Shown in pieces: positions 34,300 to 43,384 of a stretch of DNA of 64,000 nucleotides. The position numbers and the translations under genes are program-made. The stretch spans positions 1 through 64,000 of the forward strand of contig JAKVCO010000010.1 in assembly GCA_022448245.1 (NCBI GenBank), given 5' to 3'. Origin of the DNA: Paracoccaceae bacterium (lineage in GTDB: Bacteria; Pseudomonadota; Alphaproteobacteria; Rhodobacterales; Rhodobacteraceae). The notes under the pieces were generated by a model. The model was not told where the DNA came from. It made no database searches and saw nothing but the letters and a program-made list of their open reading frames with translations. Positions within the stretch are counted from its first letter, which is position 1; every line of letters begins with the position of its first letter.

Positions 34300-37056
34300 T
34301 TACTCGGCTGCGATCGTTTGCTCTTTGGCGGGTTCGACGCGGACAGCGGAGTATTTGAACTCCGGGATCTTCCCGTAAGGGTCGATCGCGGGGTTCGTCA
34401 GGATGTTGGCCGCTGCCTCTACATAAGCAAAGGGCAGGAACACCATGTCCGGCGCCACAGCGCGGTCCGACCGGGCCATGATCTCGATTGAGCCTCGCTT
34501 GGTTGTCAGCCGCACGTGATCGCCCGCCTCAAGCCCCATCTTGCGGAGCGTCGAGGGGTGGAGAGAGCAGTTTGCCTCAGGCTCCACCGCGTCAAGAACC
34601 GTCGCGCGGCGGGTCATCGACCCAGTATGCCAGTGTTCCAGCTGGCGCCCCGTCGTCAGGATCATCGGGTATTCTTCATCGGGCGTATCATCGGGCGGAA
34701 TCACTGCTGCCGGTGTGAAACGCGCACGGCCTTCCGGGCGCGGGAAGCCGTCCCCGAACACCACCGCTTGGCCGGGATCTTCCGGAGAGAGCGAAGGATA
34801 AGTCACCGCCTCGCCTTCCAGCCGCGCCCATGTGATGTTCGAGAGCGACTTCATGTTCAAAGACATCTCATGGAACACCTCGGAAGGGTGCGTGTAGGCC
34901 CATAGCAGACCGCACCGCTTGGCGAGCTCCACCTCGATCCACCAGTCTTCCTTGGCCTCACCGGGAGGTGCCACCGCAGGGCGTACCATCTGCACCGTGC
35001 GGTTGGTGTTCGAAACAGTGCCCGACTTTTCATAGAGCGCGGAGGCCGGAAGGATCACATCAGCGTAGTTGGCCGTTTCCGTTATGAAGATATCCTGCAC
35101 AACGAGGTGGTCGAGCTTGGCGAGCGCGTATCGGGCATGTTCCACATCCGGGTCGCTCATCGCTGGGTTCTCACCCAGAATGTACATCGCCTTGATCTTG
35201 TCCTCATGGACCGCGTCCATGATTTCCGTCACGGTAAGGCCCTTGTCGTTCGAGAAATCGCCACTATTCCAAACTTCGGTGAAGGCAGACCTCACACCAT
35301 CGTCCATGACGCTCTGATAATCCGGCAGGAACATCGGGATGAGGCCCGCATCCGAGGCGCCCTGGACGTTGTTTTGACCCCGTAGCGGGTGAAGACCCGT
35401 GCCCGGGCGGCCCACATGGCCACACATCAGCGCCAGCGAAATCAGGCAGCGCGAGTTGTCGGTGCCGTGGACATGCTGGCTGACGCCCATGCCCCAGAAG
35501 ATCATGCCCGCTTTGGAGGTGGCCCACAGCCGGGCAACGGCGCGAAGCTCCTCCGCAGGGATGCCGCAGATCTCCTCCATCTTTTCCGGCGGGAAGCCTG
35601 CCAGATGCGCTTTCTCGGCTTCCCAGTTCTCGGTGTAGGCCTCGATGTACTGCTGATCGTAGAGGCCTTCCTCGGCGATCACATGCATGATGGCGTTCAA
35701 CATGGCCACGTCTGCGCCGGGACGGAACTGCAACATATGGGCCGCGTGTTTCTTCATGGCGTGACCGCGCGGGTCCATAACGATCAGCTTGCCGCCACGC
35801 TTTGCGAACTGCTTGAAATACGTCGCCGCAACGGGATGGTTTTCGAGGGGGTTACAGCCGATGGCGATGGCCACGTCGGCATTCTCGATCTCATTAAAAG
35901 TCGCTGTAACCGCGCCGGAGCCGACGTTCTCAATCAGTGCGGCGACGGAGGACGCGTGGCACAGGCGCGTGCAGTGATCGACGTTGTTGTGACCAAAGCC
36001 CTGACGGATGAATTTCTGGAAGAGGTAAGCCTCCTCATTGGTGCACTTGGCCGATCCAAAACCTGCCACCTCGCGCCCGCGGCCTTTAAGGCCACCAGCT
36101 GCGAAATCGAGCGCTTCTTCCCATGTCGCCTCGCGGAACGTCGCCTGCCAATTGTCTGGGTTGACGTTGAGCCCCTTCGCCGCGCCCTCCTTGCGAATGA
36201 GCGGCTTTGTCAGGCGATGCTGGTGGTGGATGTAGTCGTAGCCAAAGCGCCCTTTGACGCAAAGACGTCCTTCGTTTGCAGGACCATTGATGCCCTCGAT
36301 GTATTTGACCTTGCCGTCTTTGACCTTAATCGAGATCTGGCAGCCGACACCACAGAACGCGCAAACACTCTCGGTCTCGCTGTCATAGTCAGCGCGGTCG
36401 CCGACCTGTCCTTCGCCCACGACGCTCGAAGGCATCAAAGCTCCCGTCGGGCAGGCCTGCACGCATTCACCGCAGGCAACACAGGTCGACTCGCCCATCG
36501 GATCGGCCATGTCGAAGGTCGGGTAAGCATCGGCGCCGCGCCCAGACATGCCGATCACATCGTTGACCTGCACTTCGCGGCAGGCGCGGACGCAAAGACC
36601 ACAAGAAATACAGGCATCGAGGTTCACCGACATCGCCACATGGCTGTCGTCGAGCAGTGGTATGCGACCGTCTTCAAGCTTCGGAAAGCGCGGCGCTTCC
36701 GTGCCCTCCGCCATATCCCAGAAGTGGGAGGACTTGTCGTGCGATACGTCGCGCTCAGGCTGGTCGGTGACGAGCATCTCCATAACCATGTCACGGGCCA
36801 TAGTGGCGCGCTGGCTGTCGGTGGTGACAACCATTCCCGGCGTGGGCTGGCGAATGCAGGACGCCGCAAGCGTCCGCTCCCCCTCAATCTCTACCATGCA
36901 GGCGCGACAGTTGCCGTCCGAGCGGTAGCCCGGCTGGTCCTTGTGGCACAGGTGCGGAATGATGAGACCGCCGCCTTTGGCGACTTCCCAGATGGACTGA
37001 CCCGGCGCTGCTTCGACCTCTTGGCCGTCGAGCATGAACTTGATGGTATCGGACAC
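34300..37056 (-). CDS. fdhA: Formate dehydrogenase alpha subunit (molybdopterin, iron-sulfur)
   Basis: A 918-aa enzyme oxidising formate to CO2. From the N-terminus: a 2Fe-2S domain (CHKDQPGYRSDGNCRACMVEIEG), two 4Fe-4S ferredoxin clusters (CISCGLCVRACREV and CVACGECVQACPTGAL), the Mo-bisMGD domain opening with CAFCGVGCQISIKVKDG, and the C-terminal cofactor-binding domain. The Mo ligand is Cys (HCTRLCHAS), not selenocysteine. GTG 37056 is chosen because GGGAGGCAGTC is at ideal spacing and the product starts at the family N-terminus. Upstream open frame into the 37197 repeat is not coding. No beta/gamma subunit or sulfurtransferase FdhD is adjacent. Confidence 0.95.
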   Translation of the reverse strand: MSDTIKFMLDGQEVEAAPGQSIWEVAKGGGLIIPHLCHKDQPGYRSDGNCRACMVEIEGERTLAASCIRQPTPGMVVTTDSQRATMARDMVMEMLVTDQPERDVSHDKSSHFWDMAEGTEAPRFPKLEDGRIPLLDDSHVAMSVNLDACISCGLCVRACREVQVNDVIGMSGRGADAYPTFDMADPMGESTCVACGECVQACPTGALMPSSVVGEGQVGDRADYDSETESVCAFCGVGCQISIKVKDGKVKYIEGINGPANEGRLCVKGRFGYDYIHHQHRLTKPLIRKEGAAKGLNVNPDNWQATFREATWEEALDFAAGGLKGRGREVAGFGSAKCTNEEAYLFQKFIRQGFGHNNVDHCTRLCHASSVAALIENVGSGAVTATFNEIENADVAIAIGCNPLENHPVAATYFKQFAKRGGKLIVMDPRGHAMKKHAAHMLQFRPGADVAMLNAIMHVIAEEGLYDQQYIEAYTENWEAEKAHLAGFPPEKMEEICGIPAEELRAVARLWATSKAGMIFWGMGVSQHVHGTDNSRCLISLALMCGHVGRPGTGLHPLRGQNNVQGASDAGLIPMFLPDYQSVMDDGVRSAFTEVWNSGDFSNDKGLTVTEIMDAVHEDKIKAMYILGENPAMSDPDVEHARYALAKLDHLVVQDIFITETANYADVILPASALYEKSGTVSNTNRTVQMVRPAVAPPGEAKEDWWIEVELAKRCGLLWAYTHPSEVFHEMSLNMKSLSNITWARLEGEAVTYPSLSPEDPGQAVVFGDGFPRPEGRARFTPAAVIPPDDTPDEEYPMILTTGRQLEHWHTGSMTRRATVLDAVEPEANCSLHPSTLRKMGLEAGDHVRLTTKRGSIEIMARSDRAVAPDMVFLPFAYVEAAANILTNPAIDPYGKIPEFKYSAVRVEPAKEQTIAAE

Positions 37057-37196
37057 GACTGCCTCCCTGACGGGCAGGTTAGACCACGCCGCCGGGCAGT
37101 GATGAGCCCTCGTATGCGACGGCACGCGTCTCAAATCCGCCATGCGCCGAAAAGGCGTTTCCGATCGTAGCCACCGCTCCCGTGATGGCGTCGGAA

Positions 37197-37294
37197 GCGA
37201 GGGGTCTCCCCTCGCGCTCCCCGACGTACGAGGCACGAAGAAGGAGTGCCGGCGCGCGCCTTCTCTGTGCTTCGTACTTCCGCCGGAGGCATCC
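37197..37294 (-). repeat. Dispersed inverted-arm repeat, full copy 2
   Basis: Read on the minus strand: GGATGCCTCCGGCGG, then left arm GTACGAAGCACAGAGAAGG, spacer, right arm CCTTCTTCGTGCCTCGTAC, then GGGGAGC and GCGAGGGG-AGA-CCCCTCGC (37215-37197). The arms agree in 17 of 19 positions. Parts and order equal copy 1 (6895-7009). It lies between divergent fdhA and the histidine phosphatase gene, within their 277-nt gap, where nothing else was seen. Confidence 0.85.
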
Positions 37295-37333
37295 TTGGTT
37301 GCAGCCACGCGATGCGTCTGAAAATAAGCTGCC

Positions 37334-37990
37334 ATGGGTGAGATCATTCTTATACGCCATGGACAGGCGAACTCTGCGGCAACCGACGAGGAAAGCTATG
37401 ACAAGCTATCCGAGCTTGGTCATCAGCAAGCGCGCTGGCTTGGGGAACACCTCAGGCTGCACGGCGAGGAATTTGATACAGTCCTTTCTGGCACTTTGAT
37501 ACGTCATCAAGAAACAGCTGCGAGCATGGGGCTGGTGCCTGACCAGATGGACGCGCGTCTCAATGAGCTGGACTATTTCAATCTGTCGGACGCTCTGGAG
37601 AAGGCACGCGGTGTGCCGCGTCCTGATAGCAGTTCTGGCCCCACTGGATTTGCTGAACACATGCCTAGGGTGATGAAAGCGTGGCATGATGCCGAGATTC
37701 AAGGGCAAGAAAGTTTTGCCAATTTCGAGTCGCGCATCAAAGCCGTTCTTAAGGAAGCCGAACAGCCCGGACGGCGCGTGATTTGTGTAACCTCCGGCGG
37801 CGTTATCGGCATGGCTTTGCGTCACCTTCTGGGGCTTGATGCGTTGAGGATGGCGCACATCCTGCTGCCAATCTTCAACACCTCCATCCACCGCGTGGCC
37901 GTGCGACCGCAGGGCGCGATGCTTGCAGGCTTTAACGCGACGCCGCACCTTGATGCGAAGGATCGCGTCTACGCAAAGACACATTACTGA
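37334..37990 (+). CDS. Histidine phosphatase superfamily protein
   Basis: A 218-aa phosphoglycerate-mutase-like protein. The catalytic His is in LIRHGQANS (residues 6-14), with the second catalytic Arg/His in the VLSGTLIRHQETAASM and CVTSGGVIGMALRH segments. Family members dephosphorylate small phospho-substrates; this one's substrate is unknown. Ribosome site weak (GCTGCC before ATG). The GST gene starts 9 nt after its stop and lys1-like overlaps GST, so the three form an operon. Confidence 0.85.
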   Translation: MGEIILIRHGQANSAATDEESYDKLSELGHQQARWLGEHLRLHGEEFDTVLSGTLIRHQETAASMGLVPDQMDARLNELDYFNLSDALEKARGVPRPDSSSGPTGFAEHMPRVMKAWHDAEIQGQESFANFESRIKAVLKEAEQPGRRVICVTSGGVIGMALRHLLGLDALRMAHILLPIFNTSIHRVAVRPQGAMLAGFNATPHLDAKDRVYAKTHY

Positions 37991-37999
37991 GGACGCCCC

Positions 38000-38596
38000 A
38001 TGAGACTCTATTTTGCTCCCGGAACGATTGCTGTCGCGTCGGCACTGGCTCTACTTGAGGAAGGTGCCGCGTTCGAAGTGGCCACTGTCGATTTCGCCAG
38101 CCAAGGGCAGCGCAGCGCGGCTTATTTGGCCGTAAACGAGAAAGGCCGCGTGCCTTCGCTCGAAACCCCGAATGGCATCCTGACGGAAACCATGGCCATT
38201 CTGGAGTACGCGGCGCCGTCACTAATCCCTGCGGGTGCATGGAGCGCCGCAAAGATGCGCGAAGTCATGACCTATCTGGCGACGACAATGCACGTCGCGC
38301 ATGCGCATAAAATGCGGGGGCACCGTTGGGCGCGTCAGGAAAGCTCCTGGGCGGATATGAAGACCCTCGTGACCGAGAACATGGCTGAGGCTGCGGCCTA
38401 TCTCGAAACGAAAATCGCGGGTCCGTACGTTTTGGGCGACACTGTATCGCTCGCCGATCCGTATCTTTATGCGGTCACGTCCTGGCTTGAAGGTGACGGT
38501 GTAGCAGTGGAGGCGTATCCGCGGATCGCAGCCTTGCGCGCGGCTTATGAAACCCGCGCATCCTTCGGCGAAGCACAGAAAAGAGGGTTCGTTTGA
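38000..38596 (+). CDS. Glutathione S-transferase family protein
   Basis: A 198-aa GST. The N-terminal thioredoxin-like domain (MRLYFAPGTIAVASALALLEEG) has the cis-Pro/Glu-Thr glutathione site in GRVPSLETPNGILTETMAILEY (about 49-70), followed by an all-helical C-terminal domain. It lies in the same operon as the histidine phosphatase and the saccharopine dehydrogenase; the GST stop overlaps the next start (ATGA). Substrate unknown. Confidence 0.88.
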   Translation: MRLYFAPGTIAVASALALLEEGAAFEVATVDFASQGQRSAAYLAVNEKGRVPSLETPNGILTETMAILEYAAPSLIPAGAWSAAKMREVMTYLATTMHVAHAHKMRGHRWARQESSWADMKTLVTENMAEAAAYLETKIAGPYVLGDTVSLADPYLYAVTSWLEGDGVAVEAYPRIAALRAAYETRASFGEAQKRGFV

Positions 38597-39648
38597 TGAC
38601 GCACCTTTGGGTCCGCGCTGAGCCCCGCGCCAATGAAGCGAGGGTCGGGATCACGCCTGAGGGTGTTGCAAACCTTAAAGCACAGGGGTTGCGGGTCAGC
38701 GTTGAAGAAAGCACGTCGCGCGCCATTGGGATCGAGGGCTACCGGAACGCTGGTGCTGAAATCGTTCCTGAAGGTTCTTGGACAGATGCCTCCCACGACG
38801 CCGTCATTTTCGGCCTCAAGGAGCTCCCAGACGACGGCACACCGCTGCCTCATACGCACATCATGTTTGGCCATGCCTACAAGGGCCAACCGGACGGGCA
38901 GGTTCTGCTAAGACGTTTCCGCGAAGGCGGTGGCACGTTGCTCGACCTCGAATACCTGACCGACGATACGAACCGACGCGTTGCTGCCTTTGGCTATTGG
39001 GCAGGCTATGCGGGCGCAGCTGTGGCGTTGAAATGCTGGGCCGCACAGCAACGCGGCGGGATGGCCGGTCCGGTCCATGATTATTCCAGCGCTCCGGCCC
39101 TCCTCGCTGATTTGCAGGCTGATCTGAGCGGGATCTTCACGCGTCCAACAGCCATCATCATTGGCGCAAAAGGCCGTGTGGGAAGCGGCGCCGGTGACCT
39201 CTGCACCCACATGGGCGTTCCGACGACCCTTTGGGATATGGCGGAAACAGCGCACGGTGGCCCGTTTCCAGAGATCCTGTCCCACGACATCATCATCAAT
39301 GCGATTCTGGCGCGTCCGGGCACCCCTGTCCTTGTCCCTCAGACCGCGCCCACAGCCGCCCGGCGCCTCAGCGTTATCGGCGATGTGGCCTGCGATCCGG
39401 GCAGCGATTTTAACCCGATCCCGGTCTATGACCGCGTGACGAACTGGGAGGAGCCCGCGCTGCGTGTTCACGAGGCGCCGCCGCTCGACGTCACAGCCAT
39501 CGACAACCTTCCAGCGATGCTCCCGACTGAGTCGAGCGAGGATTTCGCCGAGCAGCTTCTGCCGAGCCTGCGAAAGCTGCCCGAAATGCACGACGAATGG
39601 GCACGCGCGGCAGAGATGTTCCGAAAGGCGCTCCACACGCTTGCGTAG
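38593..39648 (+). CDS. Saccharopine dehydrogenase (NAD+, L-lysine-forming type)
   Basis: A 351-aa dehydrogenase of the alanine-dehydrogenase/LYS1 fold. It begins LWVRAEPRANEARVGITPEG (the substrate-binding N-terminal motif), continues with GHAYKGQPD, then the Rossmann domain TAIIIGAKGRVGSGAGDLC (about 184-202). The C-terminal DVACDPGSDFNPIP follows. LYS1-type enzymes interconvert saccharopine and lysine plus 2-oxoglutarate. In marine alphaproteobacteria this suggests a lysine-catabolic step. ATG 38593 overlaps the GST stop; a second ATG follows directly. Confidence 0.85.
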   Translation: MMTHLWVRAEPRANEARVGITPEGVANLKAQGLRVSVEESTSRAIGIEGYRNAGAEIVPEGSWTDASHDAVIFGLKELPDDGTPLPHTHIMFGHAYKGQPDGQVLLRRFREGGGTLLDLEYLTDDTNRRVAAFGYWAGYAGAAVALKCWAAQQRGGMAGPVHDYSSAPALLADLQADLSGIFTRPTAIIIGAKGRVGSGAGDLCTHMGVPTTLWDMAETAHGGPFPEILSHDIIINAILARPGTPVLVPQTAPTAARRLSVIGDVACDPGSDFNPIPVYDRVTNWEEPALRVHEAPPLDVTAIDNLPAMLPTESSEDFAEQLLPSLRKLPEMHDEWARAAEMFRKALHTLA

Positions 39649-39651
39649 TCC

Positions 39652-39676
39652 GTGAAAAAATTGGACACTTTTTCAC
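39652..39676. repeat. AT-rich inverted repeat after saccharopine dehydrogenase gene
   Basis: GTGAAAAA (39652-39659) and TTTTTCAC (39669-39676), perfect 8-bp arms with 9 nt between. It has no GC-rich stem or U-tract, so it looks more like a protein-binding site for the following etf promoter than an intrinsic terminator. Confidence 0.4.
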
Positions 39677-39805
39677 AAACGCGACGTCAGAAGGCGTAGG
39701 CGCGTCGATTCTTCTCTATCGGCGCGCTTTGCGCTTCGGTACACCGCCGGAGAAGCCATTCGCGCCAAGGAGCACCCCAGGCGCAATCCAACTAGGAGAT
39801 GCACC

Positions 39806-40563
39806 ATGAAGGTCCTCGTGCCTGTTAAACGCGTCATCGACTACAACGTGAAAGTTCGCGTCAAAGCGGACGGCAGCGGTGTCGATCTCGCCAACGTCAA
39901 AATGTCGATGAACCCCTTCGACGAGATTGCTGTAGAAGAAGCGATCCGCCTGAAGGAAAAGGGCTCGGCCTCCGAGGTCATCGCCGTATCCGTCGGCGTC
40001 AAGCAAGCCCAAGAAACCCTGCGCACGGCCCTAGCAATGGGCGCAGACCGCGCGATCCTCGTCGTGGCAGCTGACGACGTCCACCAGGACATCGAGCCGC
40101 TCGCCGTCGCCAAGATCCTCAAGGCGATCATCGACGAAGAAGAGCCGGGCCTTGTTCTCTGCGGCAAGCAGGCGATCGACAACGACATGAACGCCACGGG
40201 CCAAATGCTCGGCGCGCTGACCGGTTGGTCCCAGGCGACGTTCGCCTCTGAGGTTGCAGTGGAAGCAGACAGCGCCACCGTGACCCGCGAAGTCGACGGC
40301 GGCTTGCAGACGATCAAGGTGAAGATACCGGCGATCATTTCCGTCGACCTGCGTCTGAACGAGCCACGCTACGCGTCGCTGCCCAACATCATGAAGGCAA
40401 AGAAAAAGCCACTCGATGAGAAGACCGCAGCCGACTACGGCGTGGACGTGACCCCGCGCCTGACGGTGGTCCGGACGACCGAGCCCGCGGAGCGTTCCGC
40501 AGGAATCATGGTGGGCTCCGTTGGTGAGCTCGTGGAGAAACTCAAAGAAGCAGGTGCTGTCTA

Positions 40564-40564
<1 letters not shown>
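39806..40564 (+). CDS. etfB: Electron transfer flavoprotein beta subunit
   Basis: A 252-aa ETF small subunit. It opens [20 protein letters not shown] and contains the ETF-beta signature [23 protein letters not shown], plus the AMP-binding loop [23 protein letters not shown]. With EtfA it takes electrons from acyl-CoA dehydrogenases and passes them to ETF-ubiquinone oxidoreductase. AGGAGATGCACC precedes the ATG. The stop overlaps the etfA start (TAATG). The 157-nt upstream gap holds the AT-rich inverted repeat and a doubtful repeat remnant near 39697-39760. Confidence 0.97.
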
Positions 40565-41490
<926 letters not shown>

Positions 41491-41511
41491 GCCTTCCGAA
41501 AATCATCTAAG

Positions 41512-41538
41512 CGGCCCGTGCCTACCCGGCGCGGGCCG
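41512..41538 (+). terminator. Bidirectional terminator after etfA
   Basis: CGGCCCGTGCC (41512-41522) pairs with GGCGCGGGCCG (41528-41538), with one T-G pair, around a 5-nt loop and followed by TTTGC. It overlaps the stop of the convergent DUF6473 gene at 41522 and can serve both. Confidence 0.75.
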
Positions 41539-42337
41539 TTTGCATTTCGGACCCCAGAATCTCTACGAGCAATTCTGCGGCTTCATAATGCGCCGACGCG
41601 CTCAGCATCTCATGCGCTGCGCCACGCTCCTGCGGCTGAAAGATCATCTCTTCCGTGCCTTCGGAAATCGCCGCCGCCGAGGGCGTGAAGCTGGTGACAC
41701 TTGCCGCATGGGAGTTCAGCGCCGCGAGCATGTTGGGTTCAACCAACCGCGCGTGAGTCGCCCCACCGGCCACAAGCATCACGAGATGCACTGGTTTCTC
41801 GATCAGCTCAACGAGCCGCTTCATGCGGATAACCCACTGCTCCCGCAGGACGGCGGTGACTTCCGCCAATGCCTGGCGCGAATGGCGCCCGATCTCGACC
41901 ATCAGGTGACCCGTGAAGTGAATGTCCGTCGTGTCGAGCTTGGGCACCAGATCATGGAGCGCCTGATGGGTGCGAATGACGCGGTCATTGCGACGCGGAT
42001 GCACTTTGAAGAACATGTTCGACTGGTTGGTGGCACCCATCACCTCCATCACCACGGCATCGGCGCGTTGCGCGATGCGGAGCAGCTCAGGGTCCTTCAG
42101 GAAGACATCCGGGCCCGCGTTTTTGATCCCGAGGTTCGCGCATCCGATGCTCAACGCCTCGGACGTAATCTGCGGGTAAGGCCGTGTCAGAAAGGGCCCC
42201 ACCGTCTCCGTCGTGCCGATGAAGGCCAGATACGGTTGTTCGGTATCCGCAGCAGGACCGCGGAACGTTTGACGTGAATATCCATATTGGCACGGCTCGA
42301 GTTCGAGCAGCAGCCGCCCCAGACCAATGTTCTCCAT
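41522..42337 (-). CDS. DUF6473 family protein
   Basis: A 271-aa protein of a Rhodobacterales-centred uncharacterised family. Visible are EPCQYGYSRQTFRGPAAD (residues 14-31), YLAFIGTTETVGPFLTRPYPQ, IGCANLGIKNAGPDVFLKDPE (the G-x-x-N pattern of an SGNH- or sulfotransferase-like nucleotide fold) and a helical C-terminal half. No signal peptide is present. The function is unknown and the family name is from memory of the pattern. The ATG has AAGGAGATGGACC upstream. Confidence 0.7.
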   Translation of the reverse strand: MENIGLGRLLLELEPCQYGYSRQTFRGPAADTEQPYLAFIGTTETVGPFLTRPYPQITSEALSIGCANLGIKNAGPDVFLKDPELLRIAQRADAVVMEVMGATNQSNMFFKVHPRRNDRVIRTHQALHDLVPKLDTTDIHFTGHLMVEIGRHSRQALAEVTAVLREQWVIRMKRLVELIEKPVHLVMLVAGGATHARLVEPNMLAALNSHAASVTSFTPSAAAISEGTEEMIFQPQERGAAHEMLSASAHYEAAELLVEILGSEMQTARAG

Positions 42338-42393
42338 GGTCCATCTCCTTTTTCACCCGTGCTCAGGGATAAGGAAGTTGGGTGAGCGAAGTG

Positions 42394-42405
42394 CTAACGC
42401 GTTAG
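42394..42405. promoter_or_regulatory. Perfect palindrome CTAACGCGTTAG ahead of hbd
   Basis: A 12-bp perfect palindrome lies in the 161-nt gap between the divergent DUF6473 gene and hbd, about 94 nt before hbd. Its CTAAC half-site also appears in the GCGCTAAC repeats ahead of pckA. This is a candidate operator with unknown regulator. Confidence 0.4.
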
Positions 42406-42498
42406 GCCAATTTCCCTGCAATTCGGTGCAAATCGACAAGGCGGGGTTTTGCCTGCCGCGGGGCGGGTATAGGCTTTGTCCAAGCGAAGGAGACGGCC

Positions 42499-43374
42499 AT
42501 GGACGTTGCAAGCATCGGAGTGATCGGCGCAGGACAGATGGGCAACGGAATTGCTCATGTCATGGCGCTTGCAGGTTACGAGGTGCGCCTGACGGATGTC
42601 AGCGGAGACGCTCTCAGCGCCGCGCGCGGGAAGATCGAAGCCAACATGAACCGTCAGGTCAGCCGGGAGAAGATCACCGAGGCGGATCGCGACGGCGCCC
42701 TAAAACGCATTATCCCGGTGAAAGGTCTGGCTGATCTCGGCTCCACCGACATCGTGATCGAAGCCGCCACCGAGCGCGAGATGATCAAGCAGGCGATCTT
42801 TGAGGATATCCTGCCCCATCTGAAGCCGGACACCATTCTGACGTCGAACACGTCCTCGATTTCTATCACTCGGCTGGCGTCGCGCACTGATCGGCCTGAA
42901 CGCTTCATGGGATTTCACTTCATGAACCCGGTTCCAGTGATGCAGCTCGTGGAGCTGATCCGCGGCATCGCCACGGATGAACCGACGTTCCGGACTTGCG
43001 AGGCAGTCGTTGCCAAACTGGGCAAGACCTCGGCGTCAGCCGAGGATTTCCCGGCCTTCATCGTGAACCGCATCCTGATGCCCATGATCAACGAGGCGAT
43101 CTATACGCTTTATGAGGGTGTGGGATCGGTACGGTCGATCGACACTTCCATGAAGCTTGGCGCCAACCACCCGATGGGGCCGCTGGAACTCGCTGATTTC
43201 ATCGGGCTCGACACGTGCCTTGCGATCATGAACGTGCTGCATGACGGGCTGGCGGACACCAAGTACCGCCCCTGCCCGCTTCTGACGAAGTATGTCGAGG
43301 CAGGTTGGCTGGGCCGCAAAACGCAGCGCGGTTTCTACGATTATCGTGGGGACGAGCCGATACCGACGCGTTAA
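42499..43374 (+). CDS. hbd: 3-hydroxybutyryl-CoA dehydrogenase
   Basis: A 291-aa enzyme interconverting acetoacetyl-CoA and 3-hydroxybutyryl-CoA with NAD(P)H. The Rossmann motif is GVIGAGQMGNGIAHVMALAGY (about residues 7-27). The catalytic Ser/His/Asn are in SNTSSISITRLA, GFHFMNPVPVMQLVELI and ILMPMINEAIYTL. It ends in TQRGFYDY as in the family. GGAG lies ahead of the ATG. It fits acetate/C4 metabolism with PHB or the ethylmalonyl-CoA pathway (see the Mcd-like gene at 52540). Confidence 0.95.
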   Translation: MDVASIGVIGAGQMGNGIAHVMALAGYEVRLTDVSGDALSAARGKIEANMNRQVSREKITEADRDGALKRIIPVKGLADLGSTDIVIEAATEREMIKQAIFEDILPHLKPDTILTSNTSSISITRLASRTDRPERFMGFHFMNPVPVMQLVELIRGIATDEPTFRTCEAVVAKLGKTSASAEDFPAFIVNRILMPMINEAIYTLYEGVGSVRSIDTSMKLGANHPMGPLELADFIGLDTCLAIMNVLHDGLADTKYRPCPLLTKYVEAGWLGRKTQRGFYDYRGDEPIPTR

Positions 43375-43384
43375 GGCGCGCAGC

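Noticed and set aside
35389-37170. Long open frame antisense to the formate dehydrogenase gene
   Set aside because: It is a shadow of the high-GC codon bias of fdhA; the coding strand has strong domain evidence. The same holds for long antisense frames at 30731-32452, 49077-50687 and 8504-9628.
37057-37347. N-terminal extension of the formate dehydrogenase
   Set aside because: The frame stays open to 37347 but runs through the dispersed repeat and lacks a ribosome site; GTG 37056 gives the normal N-terminus.
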